Source of the DNA: Enterobacter mori
GTDB lineage: Bacteria; Pseudomonadota; Gammaproteobacteria; Enterobacterales; Enterobacteriaceae
Assembly: GCF_025244905.1 (NCBI RefSeq)
Contig: NZ_CP104285.1
Span: 3,162,001 to 3,226,000 of the forward strand
DNA length: 64,000 bases
Direction: 5' to 3'
The notes under the pieces were generated by a model. That model had not been told where the DNA came from and searched no databases. It saw only the letters and a program-made list of their open reading frames with translations. Each line of letters opens with the position of its first letter. Position 1 is the first letter of the stretch. A program made the translations under genes and the position numbers. Below are positions 1 through 8,758 of this stretch, in pieces.

Positions 1-682
1 CACCCGACTCTTCTGCCACCGGTACTATCGCGCGCAGGAAGTACGCCATGTTTTCCCGAAGCTGGTTTTTATCGATATCACCGTATTCCGCCAGACGCGC
101 GCGGAACTGGTCCAGCGTGTAGCCTTCTTCAGCACCCGGCAGCCCGGCAATGATGTTGCGGGTTAGCTTTTCAATATCCGCTTCACTTGCCGCGTGGAAC
201 CACGCAAGCGCCTGCTGCTGCTCTTCTGCGGTGTAATCCGCTTCTGCGCCTGGACGCTTCAGAATGTGCAGTTCAAACGCGGCAAACGCGATCTGGTCGA
301 AACGCAGCGCTTTTGAACCATCCGCCATCTGGTACTCGAGATCGGTTCGCGTCCAGTCCAGGATAGGCATAAAGTTATAGCAGACCGTATCAATGCCGCA
401 GGCCGCCAGATTACGGATACTCTGCTGATAGTTGGCAATCCAGGCCTGGTATTCACCCGAATGGGTTTTGATATCCTCGTGGACCGGAATACTTTCCACG
501 ACTGACCAGGTTAACCCCTTCTCCGCCAGCAACGCCTGACGCTTTTGAATTTCCTCAACCGGCCACACCTGCCCGTTAGGAATATGATGCAGTGCCGTGA
601 CAACGCCTGTCGCGCCAGCCTGACGTACATCATCAAGAGAAACCGGATCGTTCGGCCCGTACCAACGCCAGGTTTGTTCCAT
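1..682 (-). CDS. uxuA: Mannonate dehydratase UxuA (5' part, cut by window edge)
   Basis: Mannonate dehydratase converts D-mannonate to 2-keto-3-deoxygluconate in hexuronate (glucuronate) catabolism. Translating the minus strand from the ATG at 682-680 gives about 227 residues beginning [16 protein letters not shown], followed by the family's conserved N-terminal half. The E. coli enzyme is about 394 residues, so the C-terminal third lies beyond base 1. The gene diverges from yeiQ, which encodes a mannitol/mannonate dehydrogenase-family enzyme, so the two probably form one pathway step pair. In E. coli uxuA lies elsewhere, with uxuB. A UxuR/ExuR-type palindrome lies 18 bases upstream of the start. 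Confidence 0.93.
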   Translation of the reverse strand, partial: MEQTWRWYGPNDPVSLDDVRQAGATGVVTALHHIPNGQVWPVEEIQKRQALLAEKGLTWSVVESIPVHEDIKTHSGEYQAWIANYQQSIRNLAACGIDTVCYNFMPILDWTRTDLEYQMADGSKALRFDQIAFAAFELHILKRPGAEADYTAEEQQQALAWFHAASEADIEKLTRNIIAGLPGAEEGYTLDQFRARLAEYGDIDKNQLRENMAYFLRAIVPVAEESG

Positions 683-699
683 TGCCTCACCCTCTCAAG

Positions 700-711
700 T
701 TGTTATACCAA
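700..711. promoter_or_regulatory. Candidate UxuR/ExuR operator before uxuA
   Basis: The 12-mer TTGTTATACCAA differs at one base from TTGGTATACCAA, the core recognised by the GntR-family hexuronate repressors UxuR and ExuR of E. coli. It lies just upstream of the uxuA start codon, where a repressor would block transcription. The match is seen in the sequence; binding is inferred. Confidence 0.5.
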
Positions 712-779
712 TATGATTTACTGCAATGACGACTACCATACATGTTTACCGCGAAGGGTCAACACAGCGCCACACATTG

Positions 780-795
780 ATTGATCAAACTCACA
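780..795. promoter_or_regulatory. Candidate CRP site in the uxuA-yeiQ intergenic region
   Basis: ATTGA-TCAAAC-TCACA matches the CRP consensus TGTGA-N6-TCACA at 8 of 10 specified bases. It sits mid-way between the divergent uxuA and yeiQ genes, a common place for CRP to serve a sugar-acid regulon. Weak evidence on its own. Confidence 0.3.
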
Positions 796-887
796 GAACG
801 GGGATAATTACGGCTTACCAATTCAATTTGTTGTCATATAACTTTACACTGCCGTTGTTAATTAATGGTTAATCAGGTGTGTATTTC

Positions 888-2354
888 ATGAAGACAATTG
901 CCTCCACCTCGCTTCCTGCCCGCGTGCAGCAGCCTCGCTACGATCGCCAGCAATTACGCTCGCGCATTGTTCATTTTGGCTTTGGTGCCTTTCACCGCGC
1001 GCACCAGGCGCTGTTAACAAACCGGGTGCTGAATGAAAAAGGCGGCGACTGGGGGATTTGTGAAATTAGCCTCTTCAGCGGCGATGTGCTGATGAGCCAG
1101 CTGCGTGCGCAGGATCATCTCTTTACCGTGCTGGAGAAAGGTGCGGAGGGGAACCAGGCTATTGTTGTCGGCGCGGTACATGAATGTCTGAATGCCAAAC
1201 TCGATTCGCTGGCGGCCATTATTGAGAAATTTTGCGAGCCGCAGGTTGCGATTGTCTCCCTTACCATCACGGAAAAAGGCTACTGCATCGATCCCGCGAC
1301 CGGCAAGCTGGATATGCACAATACCCGCATCCTGCACGATCTGGAAAACCCGACCGAGCCGCATTCCGCACCGGGGATACTGGTCGAAGCCCTTCACCGC
1401 CGTCGCGAACGTGGCCTGCCGCCGTTTACCGTTCTCTCCTGCGACAATATCCCGGACAACGGCCACGTCGTAAAAAACGCCGTGCTTGGGATGGCGCAAA
1501 AACGTTCTGCTGAGCTGGCCGGGTGGATTGATGCTCACGTGAGTTTTCCGGGCACGATGGTCGACAGAATTGTCCCCGCCGCAACGGAGACCTCGCTTGC
1601 GGAAATCACGCAGGAACTTGGCGTTGAAGATCCTTGCGCCATCAGCTGCGAGCCGTTTATTCAGTGGGTGGTCGAAGATAACTTTGTCGCCGGACGCCCT
1701 GAATGGGAAGTTGCGGGCGTGCAGATGGTGAAGGATGTTCTACCGTGGGAACAAATGAAGTTGCGGATGCTCAACGGTAGCCACTCTTTTCTGGCTTATC
1801 TGGGGTATCTCGCCGGATACGCACATATCAATGAATGCATGGAGGACGCGAGCTTCCGCGAAGCCGCCCGCCGCGTAATGCTGTATGAGCAGGCTCCCAC
1901 TTTGCGCATCACAGACGTCGATCTCACGGCCTATGCCGACAGCCTGATCGACCGTTTTGCGAATCCCGCATTGCAGCATCGTACCTGGCAGATCGCGATG
2001 GACGGCAGCCAGAAGTTGCCTCAGCGCATGCTGGATGGGATCCGTGTTCATCTTGAACGTAACAGCGCGTGGCCGCTGCTGGCGCTGGGGGTTGCAGGCT
2101 GGATCCGCTACGTCAGCGGCACGGATGAACGTGGTGACGCGATTGATGTTCGCGACCCGCTTAGTGATAAAATCCAGTCAATCGTCAAGGCCAGCAGTGA
2201 AGCGGACCGCGTGAACGCCCTGCTGACGCTGAGCGAAGTCTTTGGGCAGGATCTGCCTCATAATAGCGTCTTTGTCAATGCGGTAAACGAAGCATATCAG
2301 CGCCTCACCCGCTCCGGTGCGCGTCAGGCTGTTATTGAAACGTTAAAAATTTAA
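888..2354 (+). CDS. yeiQ: Mannitol/mannonate dehydrogenase family oxidoreductase YeiQ
   Basis: A 488-residue NAD-dependent polyol/sugar-acid oxidoreductase of the mannitol dehydrogenase family, the family that includes fructuronate reductase UxuB. The sequence follows E. coli YeiQ closely, for example SRIVHFGFGAFHRAHQALL near residue 28, the TMVDRIVPAAT segment, and the KLRMLNGSHSFLAYLGY block in the catalytic half. The ATG at 888 fits the homologue; an in-frame GTG nine bases upstream is less likely. Its neighbour across the divergent promoter is uxuA, which makes D-mannonate oxidoreductase (fructuronate reductase) the most likely activity here. That assignment is inference from context. Confidence 0.9.
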   Translation: MKTIASTSLPARVQQPRYDRQQLRSRIVHFGFGAFHRAHQALLTNRVLNEKGGDWGICEISLFSGDVLMSQLRAQDHLFTVLEKGAEGNQAIVVGAVHECLNAKLDSLAAIIEKFCEPQVAIVSLTITEKGYCIDPATGKLDMHNTRILHDLENPTEPHSAPGILVEALHRRRERGLPPFTVLSCDNIPDNGHVVKNAVLGMAQKRSAELAGWIDAHVSFPGTMVDRIVPAATETSLAEITQELGVEDPCAISCEPFIQWVVEDNFVAGRPEWEVAGVQMVKDVLPWEQMKLRMLNGSHSFLAYLGYLAGYAHINECMEDASFREAARRVMLYEQAPTLRITDVDLTAYADSLIDRFANPALQHRTWQIAMDGSQKLPQRMLDGIRVHLERNSAWPLLALGVAGWIRYVSGTDERGDAIDVRDPLSDKIQSIVKASSEADRVNALLTLSEVFGQDLPHNSVFVNAVNEAYQRLTRSGARQAVIETLKI

Positions 2355-2370
2355 CGTTTCTTGCCCTTAA

Positions 2371-2397
2371 GGCGAACGGAAAACCTCTCCGTTCGCC
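2371..2397 (+). terminator. Stem-loop after yeiQ
   Basis: GGCGAACGG and CCGTTCGCC form a perfect 9-bp stem with a 9-base loop, starting 17 bases after the yeiQ stop codon. The T-run is poor (CTTCCCCC follows), so termination may be partial. Confidence 0.5.
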
Positions 2398-2478
2398 CTT
2401 CCCCCTTCTCATAACGCCTTTTTTTCGCCAGGATGATGGTTAATTGTTATAGCATCACAGTAAGTCATCGGAGCGCAT

Positions 2479-3465
2479 GTGACCAAAACCAACCTCATTA
2501 CCGGTTTTCTCGGTAGCGGAAAAACCACCTCAATTTTGCACCTGCTCGCGAATAAAGATCCGGCAGAAAAGTGGGCCGTACTGGTCAACGAATTCGGCGA
2601 AGTGGGCATCGATGGCGCATTGCTGTCTGACAGCGGGGCAGTGATCAAAGAGATCCCGGGCGGCTGTATGTGTTGTGTGAATGGTTTACCCATGCAGGTC
2701 GGGCTGAACACGCTGCTGCGCCAGGGTAAACCGGACCGTCTGCTGATAGAACCGACCGGGCTGGGCCACCCTAAGCAGATCCTCGATTTGCTGACCGCAC
2801 CGGTTTACGAGCCGTGGATCGACCTTCGCGCCACGCTGTGTCTTCTGGACCCGCGCCAGCTTCTGGACGAGAAGGCTGTGGCCAATGAAAACTTCCGCGA
2901 TCAGCTCGCCGCGGCAGATATCATCGTGGCGAATAAAGAGGATCGTGCAACAGCTGAAAGCCAGGCCGCGTTCGATGCCTGGTGGCAACGCTTCGGCGGC
3001 GATCGTCAACGGGTTCGCACCACTCAGGGCAAAATTGACGGTGCCCTGCTCGATCTCCCCCGTCTGAACCTGGCGGAACTGCCCGTCAGCGCGGAACACG
3101 CCCATCACCACGCGGTGAAGCAGGGTCTGGCAGCCCTGAGCCTGCCGGAACATCAGCGCTGGCGTCGTAATCTCAACAGCGGTCAGGGCTACCAGGCTTG
3201 CGGATGGATCTTTGATGCCGATACGGTTTTCGACACCATCGGTATTCTTGAATGGGCCAGACTTGCTCCGGTCGATCGCGTCAAAGGAATTATGCGAACC
3301 CCGGACGGGCTGGTACGCATCAATCGACAGGGCGCAGATTTCTTTATCGAAACGCAAAATGTTGCCCCCCCGGACAGTCGGATAGAGTTAATTAGTGCGG
3401 TTAACGCCGACTGGAACGCGCTGCAGACCAGCCTGTTGAAGCTTCGTTTAAGTTCAGACGGCTAA
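2479..3465 (+). CDS. yeiR: COG0523-family GTPase / metallochaperone YeiR
   Basis: A 328-residue G3E-family GTPase of the COG0523 group. E. coli YeiR binds zinc and hydrolyses GTP in a zinc-dependent way. The P-loop GFLGSGKT is at residues 9-16 and the diagnostic metal motif CMCC at about 63-66. A histidine-rich stretch (HAHHH) lies at about residue 210. The start is GTG at 2479, preceded by GGAG at good spacing. It lies 124 bp after yeiQ and just before lpxT, as in E. coli. The client metalloprotein is unknown. Confidence 0.92.
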   Translation: MTKTNLITGFLGSGKTTSILHLLANKDPAEKWAVLVNEFGEVGIDGALLSDSGAVIKEIPGGCMCCVNGLPMQVGLNTLLRQGKPDRLLIEPTGLGHPKQILDLLTAPVYEPWIDLRATLCLLDPRQLLDEKAVANENFRDQLAAADIIVANKEDRATAESQAAFDAWWQRFGGDRQRVRTTQGKIDGALLDLPRLNLAELPVSAEHAHHHAVKQGLAALSLPEHQRWRRNLNSGQGYQACGWIFDADTVFDTIGILEWARLAPVDRVKGIMRTPDGLVRINRQGADFFIETQNVAPPDSRIELISAVNADWNALQTSLLKLRLSSDG

Positions 3466-3498
3466 CGTTGCCCCAGATTTCAAACGATGCTGAACGTT

Positions 3499-4194
3499 AT
3501 GACGACTCGATATCCCTTAATACTGCTGCTGAATGCTGCCGGTCTGGCACTCTTTTTATCCTGGTATCTGCCGGTGAACCATGGTTTCTGGTTCCCGCTG
3601 GATTCCGGTATTTTCCACTTCTTCAACCAGGCGCTGGCGAAGAGTGAAACCTTCCTCTGGCTGGTCGCGATTACCAACAACCGCGCCTTCGACGGCTGTT
3701 CACTGCTGGCCATGGGCTGCCTGATGCTCTCTTTCTGGCTGAAAGAAGATAAAACAGGACGACGTCGCATTGTGATCACAGGTCTGGTCATGCTGCTGAC
3801 TGCGGTGGTGATTAACCAGCTGGCGCAACATTTGATGCCGGTAAAACGCGCAAGCCCTTCGCTCTATTTCCCGGATATTCACCGCGTCAGCGAATTACTG
3901 CATATCCCGACTAAAGATGCGTCAAAAGACAGTTTCCCCGGCGATCACGGTATGATGCTGCTTATTTTTTCAGCATTCATGTTGCGCTATTTTGGCAAGA
4001 AAGCCTTTGCGACGGCGCTGGTAATTGTGGTGGTGTTTGCTTTCCCGCGCGTCATGATCGGCGCTCACTGGCTGACGGATATTGTCGTGGGTTCGCTCTC
4101 TGCGGTGCTGATTGGTTTGCCGTGGGTGCTGATGACGCCGTTAAGCGATCGATTAATCGCCATTTTTAATCGTTATCTGCCCGGCGATAAGTAA
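3499..4194 (+). CDS. lpxT: Lipid A 1-diphosphate synthase LpxT (PAP2 family)
   Basis: An inner-membrane PAP2-superfamily phosphotransferase that moves phosphate from undecaprenyl diphosphate to the 1-position of lipid A at the periplasmic face. In 231 residues there are about six membrane segments. The PAP2 signature is present as KRASPS (about 116), SFPGDHG (145-151) and PRVMIGAHWLTD (183-194). Alignment with E. coli LpxT supports the ATG at 3499; an in-frame ATG at 3487 would add four residues. Neither start has a strong ribosome binding site. Product phosphorylation competes with PmrA-controlled lipid A modification in E. coli. Confidence 0.9.
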   Translation: MTTRYPLILLLNAAGLALFLSWYLPVNHGFWFPLDSGIFHFFNQALAKSETFLWLVAITNNRAFDGCSLLAMGCLMLSFWLKEDKTGRRRIVITGLVMLLTAVVINQLAQHLMPVKRASPSLYFPDIHRVSELLHIPTKDASKDSFPGDHGMMLLIFSAFMLRYFGKKAFATALVIVVVFAFPRVMIGAHWLTDIVVGSLSAVLIGLPWVLMTPLSDRLIAIFNRYLPGDK

Positions 4195-4231
4195 CAAGTT
4201 CTAAACAAATAACCCATCGTAATTAACGCAA

Positions 4232-4262
4232 ACTATCAGGGATCATTTCGTTCCCTGATAGT
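4232..4262 (+). other. Strong stem-loop downstream of lpxT
   Basis: ACTATCAGGGA and TCCCTGATAGT form a perfect 11-bp inverted repeat around a 9-base loop, 38 bases after the lpxT stop. No T-run follows (CACCCCTCTTC), so it is not a textbook intrinsic terminator. It may end or stabilise the lpxT mRNA, or be a protein-binding palindrome. Confidence 0.5.
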
Positions 4263-4628
4263 CACCCCTCTTCAATTGCCCCTCGCCGTCATATTCTTGT
4301 CATCTCATTCATGATGAAAATGAAGCGATTGCATGATTTGGAGCCGCTTCTGACGGCATTTTGGGGCATTTACGTTTTTTTACTCTCGGTATCACAATTT
4401 CTTATAAAAAAACGGACTTTTTTGCTCGCAATGCCCTTTGCAATCGGTTAACCTCGAACTCGTTTTGCCCCACTGAGATAATTATTATCATGGTGAATAA
4501 ATTTGTGCACTGCGCCACAAATCTGACCAGAAAGAATTGTCTCAATGTGAACAGCTAATTAGTCTCGTCACGTTTGGCATTTTTATAACGATATTTATCG
4601 TTAAGGACTTCAAGGGATAATAAACAAA
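4263..4628 (+). promoter_or_regulatory. Long gene-free mepS upstream region
   Basis: AT-rich, with no credible coding frame (the only open frame, 4361-4558, has no family resemblance or ribosome binding site). It contains a loose Fur-like match at 4477-4495 (14 of 19 bases), a possible -35 TTGGCA at 4573-4578, and a perfect palindrome TAACGATA-TT-TATCGTTA at 4586-4603. The palindrome lies 25 bases before the mepS start and within the likely leader. A related but imperfect repeat stands at the same place in E. coli, from memory. Confidence 0.4.
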
Positions 4629-5198
4629 ATGGTCAAATCTCAACCGATTTTGAGATATTTCATGCGGGGGATCCCGGCGATAGCAGTAGCGGTTCTGCTT
4701 TCGGCATGTAGTACATCGAACACCGCTAAGAATATGCATCCTGAGACGCGTGTTGTGGGAACAGAAGATTCCTCGTCACTGCAAGCCTCTCAGGATGAAT
4801 TTGAGAATATGGTGCGTAATCTGGACGTGAAGTCCCGTATTATGGACCAGTATGCTGACTGGAAAGGCGTGCGTTATCGTCTTGGCGGCAGCACGAAAAA
4901 AGGCATTGATTGTTCCAGTTTCGTACAACGAACCTTCCGCGAACAATTTGGGTTAGATCTTCCGCGTTCAACTTATGAACAGCAGGAGACAGGCAAGTCG
5001 ATTTCACGTTCCAAACTGCGTACCGGTGATTTAGTTCTGTTCCGTGCGGGTTCTACGGGTCGACATGTTGGCATCTACATTGGCAACGACCAGTTCGTTC
5101 ATGCTTCCACCAGCAGCGGTGTGACCATTTCCAGCATGAATGAACCGTACTGGAAGAAGCGCTACAACGAAGCGCGCCGTGTATTGACCCGCAGTTAA
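4629..5198 (+). CDS. mepS: Murein DD-endopeptidase MepS (Spr), NlpC/P60 lipoprotein
   Basis: An outer-membrane lipoprotein hydrolase that cuts D-Ala-mDAP crosslinks so new glycan strands can be inserted during growth. It has 189 residues, with a lipobox LLSAC placing the lipidated cysteine at 27, then an NlpC/P60 domain. Catalytic Cys95 is in GIDCSSF; the histidines are at 146 (RHVGIY) and 158 (FVHAS). In E. coli the protein is degraded by the NlpI-Prc system. The gene stands alone, with a strong terminator downstream and a long leader region upstream. Confidence 0.97.
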   Translation: MVKSQPILRYFMRGIPAIAVAVLLSACSTSNTAKNMHPETRVVGTEDSSSLQASQDEFENMVRNLDVKSRIMDQYADWKGVRYRLGGSTKKGIDCSSFVQRTFREQFGLDLPRSTYEQQETGKSISRSKLRTGDLVLFRAGSTGRHVGIYIGNDQFVHASTSSGVTISSMNEPYWKKRYNEARRVLTRS

Positions 5199-5242
5199 TA
5201 TGATGATTGTATCGTTGGTTATCCCTTGGCTGGCGATATAAT

Positions 5243-5276
5243 AAAAAAAAGCACTGCTTCGGCGGTGTTTTTTTTT
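5243..5276 (+). terminator. Intrinsic terminator of mepS
   Basis: GCACTGC-TTCG-GCGGTGT forms a UUCG-capped hairpin flanked by an A-run on the left and an uninterrupted run of nine T on the right. It is a textbook rho-independent terminator. Confidence 0.92.
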
Positions 5277-5325
5277 GCCCGTTACACTGAATACATCCAG
5301 CGGCATTTCAGGAATCACGACGTTT

Positions 5326-6879
5326 ATGCTCACCCGCTACTTCTCCAGTCACAGAAAGATACTGATCCTCAGCATTATTACCGGCCTGGTCACTGCCCTG
5401 CTCCTGGGTTCATTGCAATTTTTTTGGAGCTACCACAAGCGGGAAGTCCGGTTTGATACGCTAATTAAGGATGTGCGCATTTACATGGAGAACTATTTCG
5501 AGGAGCTAAAAACCTCTGTCGACGTGCTCCAGCCGCTCACGCTGAATAATTGCCAGGACGTTAACGCAGAGCTCACCTCGCGTGCGGCCTTCAGCATCAA
5601 CGTGCGCGCCTTCCTCCTGGTGAGAAACAAACTGGCCTTCTGCTCGTCAGCCACAGGGCCGATGAATGCCCCGATGGAGGAGTTGATACCCGAACTGCAT
5701 ATCAACAAGCCGGTTGATATCGCCCTGCTGCCCGGCACGCCCATGCTGCCCCATAGACCTGCAATCGCCATCTGGTATCGTAATCCTTTAGTAAAAGACG
5801 GCGGCGTGTTCACCTCGGTGAATCTCAATCTGACACCTTACCTTCTTTATACCGCGCGCCAGGACGAGTTTGCCGGCATCGCGATTATCATCGGCGACAA
5901 TGCGTTATCCACCTCGTCGAGCAGCATTGTCAGGGCGAGTGATTTACATCAAAGGCCTGCGCGAACCGCGACGCTCAAAGAAGTCCCTCTGACCATCAAC
6001 CTGTACGCCAGGGAGTGGACAAGTGATGAGATCCTTTTTGCCCTGTTCTTCGGGCTGGTGTGCGGTATAGCCGCCGGAACGCTCAATTTTTATATCCTGA
6101 CCATACGTCTGAATCCGGGTAAGGAAATTTTAACCGCGATTAAGCACAATCAGTTCTATGTGGTGTATCAGCCCGTGGTCGATGCTAAAGAGCTGAAAAT
6201 GCGTGGTGTGGAAGTGCTGATGCGCTGGAAGCACCCGACGATGGGTGAGATCCCGCCGGACGCCTTTATCAATTTTGCCGAAGCGCAAAAGCTGATTGTC
6301 CCGCTGACGCTGCATCTTTTTGATCTCATTATTCGTGACGCCCCCGTATTACAAAGCGTATTACCTGCGGGAGCCAAGCTGGGGATAAACATTGCGCCTG
6401 GGCATTTGCATGCGGAGAGTTTTAAAGAAGATATGCAAAACTTCAACGCCTCGCTGCCGCCCGATCATTTCCAGACGGTGCTGGAAATCACCGAGCGCGA
6501 TATGATTAATCAGCGCGAGGCCAACCAGCTTTTTGAGTGGCTGCACAATGAAGGCTTTGAAATCGCGATTGATGATTTCGGGACCGGCCACAGTGCTCTG
6601 ATTTATCTCGAGCATTTCACAATGGACTACATCAAAATCGACCGGGGTTTTGTCAATGCCATTGGAACCGAAACCGTTACATCGCCCGTACTTGATGCCG
6701 TATTGACTCTCGCAAGGCGACTGAATATGTCCACCGTCGCCGAAGGGGTGGAAACGCCTGAGCAGGCGGCCTGGCTGCGCGAGCATGGTGTTAACTTCCT
6801 GCAGGGATACTGGATCAGCCGCCCTATGCCGCTGGCGCAGTTTCGCACATGGCGACCCGATATGATGTCCGGTGAATAA
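5326..6879 (+). CDS. pdeN: c-di-GMP phosphodiesterase PdeN (Rtn), CSS-EAL protein
   Basis: A 517-residue inner-membrane enzyme that hydrolyses cyclic-di-GMP. Domain order: membrane segment at about 12-34; periplasmic CSS-motif sensor domain with Cys in LNNCQD and CSSATG; second membrane segment at about 232-254; cytoplasmic EAL domain. The EAL domain has the signature as EVLMRW, the DDFGTG motif, EGVET and QGYWISRP, all expected of an active enzyme. CSS domains are regulated by periplasmic disulfide formation. The start at 5326 follows alignment with E. coli Rtn; the Shine-Dalgarno is weak (AGGA 12 bases upstream). Confidence 0.93.
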   Translation: MLTRYFSSHRKILILSIITGLVTALLLGSLQFFWSYHKREVRFDTLIKDVRIYMENYFEELKTSVDVLQPLTLNNCQDVNAELTSRAAFSINVRAFLLVRNKLAFCSSATGPMNAPMEELIPELHINKPVDIALLPGTPMLPHRPAIAIWYRNPLVKDGGVFTSVNLNLTPYLLYTARQDEFAGIAIIIGDNALSTSSSSIVRASDLHQRPARTATLKEVPLTINLYAREWTSDEILFALFFGLVCGIAAGTLNFYILTIRLNPGKEILTAIKHNQFYVVYQPVVDAKELKMRGVEVLMRWKHPTMGEIPPDAFINFAEAQKLIVPLTLHLFDLIIRDAPVLQSVLPAGAKLGINIAPGHLHAESFKEDMQNFNASLPPDHFQTVLEITERDMINQREANQLFEWLHNEGFEIAIDDFGTGHSALIYLEHFTMDYIKIDRGFVNAIGTETVTSPVLDAVLTLARRLNMSTVAEGVETPEQAAWLREHGVNFLQGYWISRPMPLAQFRTWRPDMMSGE

Positions 6880-6943
6880 TTTCACAATGGCGGCGACGTC
6901 ACTTATTATTCAGTTTTAATGTGAACGAAGGATCCGCCACGAG

Positions 6944-8749
6944 ATGTTTATGCGCGTCGTAGTGATGTTAATGGCAGTGGTGAGCCTGTCCAGCCAGGCG
7001 CAAACCATCAAAGAGAACACGGCATTCGCGGTGATTGGCGAACCTAAGTACGCGGTTAATTTTACCCACTACGATTACGTCAACCCCGCCGCGCCTAAAG
7101 GCGGAAACGTGACGCTCTCGGCCACGGGCACCTTCGATAACTTTAACCGCTTTGCCCTGCGCGGCGTGGCAGCGGCGCGAACGGAATCTCTCTATGACAC
7201 GCTGTTTGTGACGTCAGACGATGAGCCGGGCAGCTACTACCCGCTGGTGGCGGAAAACGTACGTTACGCGGATAACTTCGCGTGGGCCGAAATTTCACTC
7301 AACCCGCAGGCGCGTTTTCATGATGGCACGCCGGTTAGCGCCCGCGACGTAGCCTTCACCTTTCACAAGTTTATGACTGAAGGGGTCCCGCAGTTCCGTC
7401 TGGTGTACAAAGGCACCACCGTGAAAGCTATCGCCCCGCTGACCGTGCGTATCGAGCTGAGCGAACCAAACAAAGAGAATATGCTGAGTCTGTTCTCGTT
7501 GCCCGTCATGCCTGAGTCCTTCTGGAAAAACCACAAGCTAAGCGACCCGCTCTCCACGCCGCCGCTGGCGGGTGGCCCGTATCGCATTACCGACTGGCGA
7601 ATGGGGCAGTATGTGGTCTATTCCCGCGTCAAAGACTACTGGGCTGCAAATCTTCCGGTAAACCGTGGCCGCTGGAACTTTGACACCCTTCGCTATGATT
7701 ATTACCTTGACGATAACGTGGCGTTTGAGGCGTTCAAGGCGGGTGCGTTTGATTTGCGCGTGGAGAGCAGTGCCAAAAACTGGGCTACGCGCTATATCGG
7801 GAAAAACTTTGCCAACGGTTACATCGTTAAAGACGAGCATAAAAATGAATCAGCCCAGGATACCCGCTGGCTGGCGTTTAACATCCAGCGCCCGGTATTC
7901 AGCGACCGTCGGGTGCGCGAGGCGATTACCCTGGCGTTCGATTTCGAGTGGATGAACAAGGCGCTGTTTTACGGCGCCTACAGCCGCGCTAACAGCTATT
8001 TCCAGAACACTGAATATGCCGCTCGAGACTATCCTGATGCCGATGAGCTGGTCCTGCTGGCTCCGCTGAAGGCGGAACTCCCGCCAGAAGTCTTTACGAG
8101 CGTGTTTGAACCGCCTAAATCGGACGGTAAGGGCTTTGACCGTGACAACCTTCTGAAAGCCAGCGCGCTGCTGGATGAGGCGGGATGGCACCTGAAAAAT
8201 CAAAAACGGGTGAACGTGCAAACGGGCAAACCGCTGAGTTTCGAACTGCTGCTCGCTTCAGGGGCGAATGACCAGTGGGTACTGCCGTTTAAGCAGAATC
8301 TCGCCCGACTGGGGATCACCCTGAACATCCGCCAGGTAGATATTGCGCAGCTCACCAACCGTAAACGCAGCCGGGATTACGATATGATGCAGAGCCTGTG
8401 GGCCGCGCAGCCGTGGCCAAGCTCAGACCTGCAGATTTCATGGGCCTCCAGCTATATCGACTCCTCCTACAATGCCCCCGGCGTTAAGAGCCCGGCGATC
8501 GACGCGCTTATCGCGAAAATCGTCGCCGCGCAGGGCGATAAAACGAAACTTCTGCCGCTTGGCCGCGCGCTCGACAGGGTGTTAACCTGGAACTACTACA
8601 TGCTGCCAATGTGGTACATGGGCGAAGATCGCCTTGCCCGTTGGGACAAATTCTCGCTGCCTTCTGTACGCCCTGTCTATACGCTGGGTTTCGATACCTG
8701 GTGGTATGACGTGAACAAAGCCGCCAAACTTCCCGCAGAGCGGCGTTGA
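6944..8749 (+). CDS. yejA: Periplasmic oligopeptide-binding protein YejA
   Basis: The solute-binding component of the YejABEF peptide importer, which in E. coli is the entry route for the peptide-nucleotide antibiotic microcin C. It has 601 residues with a signal peptide ending near SSQAQ (about residue 20), then an SBP family 5 fold with GEPKYAVNF and YVNPAAPKGG near the N terminus. AAGGA precedes the ATG at 6944. The gene heads an operon with yejB, yejE and yejF; the gap to yejB is 9 bp. Confidence 0.95.
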   Translation: MFMRVVVMLMAVVSLSSQAQTIKENTAFAVIGEPKYAVNFTHYDYVNPAAPKGGNVTLSATGTFDNFNRFALRGVAAARTESLYDTLFVTSDDEPGSYYPLVAENVRYADNFAWAEISLNPQARFHDGTPVSARDVAFTFHKFMTEGVPQFRLVYKGTTVKAIAPLTVRIELSEPNKENMLSLFSLPVMPESFWKNHKLSDPLSTPPLAGGPYRITDWRMGQYVVYSRVKDYWAANLPVNRGRWNFDTLRYDYYLDDNVAFEAFKAGAFDLRVESSAKNWATRYIGKNFANGYIVKDEHKNESAQDTRWLAFNIQRPVFSDRRVREAITLAFDFEWMNKALFYGAYSRANSYFQNTEYAARDYPDADELVLLAPLKAELPPEVFTSVFEPPKSDGKGFDRDNLLKASALLDEAGWHLKNQKRVNVQTGKPLSFELLLASGANDQWVLPFKQNLARLGITLNIRQVDIAQLTNRKRSRDYDMMQSLWAAQPWPSSDLQISWASSYIDSSYNAPGVKSPAIDALIAKIVAAQGDKTKLLPLGRALDRVLTWNYYMLPMWYMGEDRLARWDKFSLPSVRPVYTLGFDTWWYDVNKAAKLPAERR

Positions 8750-8758
8750 GGAATAACA

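Noticed and set aside
4361..4558. 65-codon open frame in the mepS upstream region
   Set aside because: No Shine-Dalgarno, odd composition and no resemblance to a known small protein. The region reads as regulatory.
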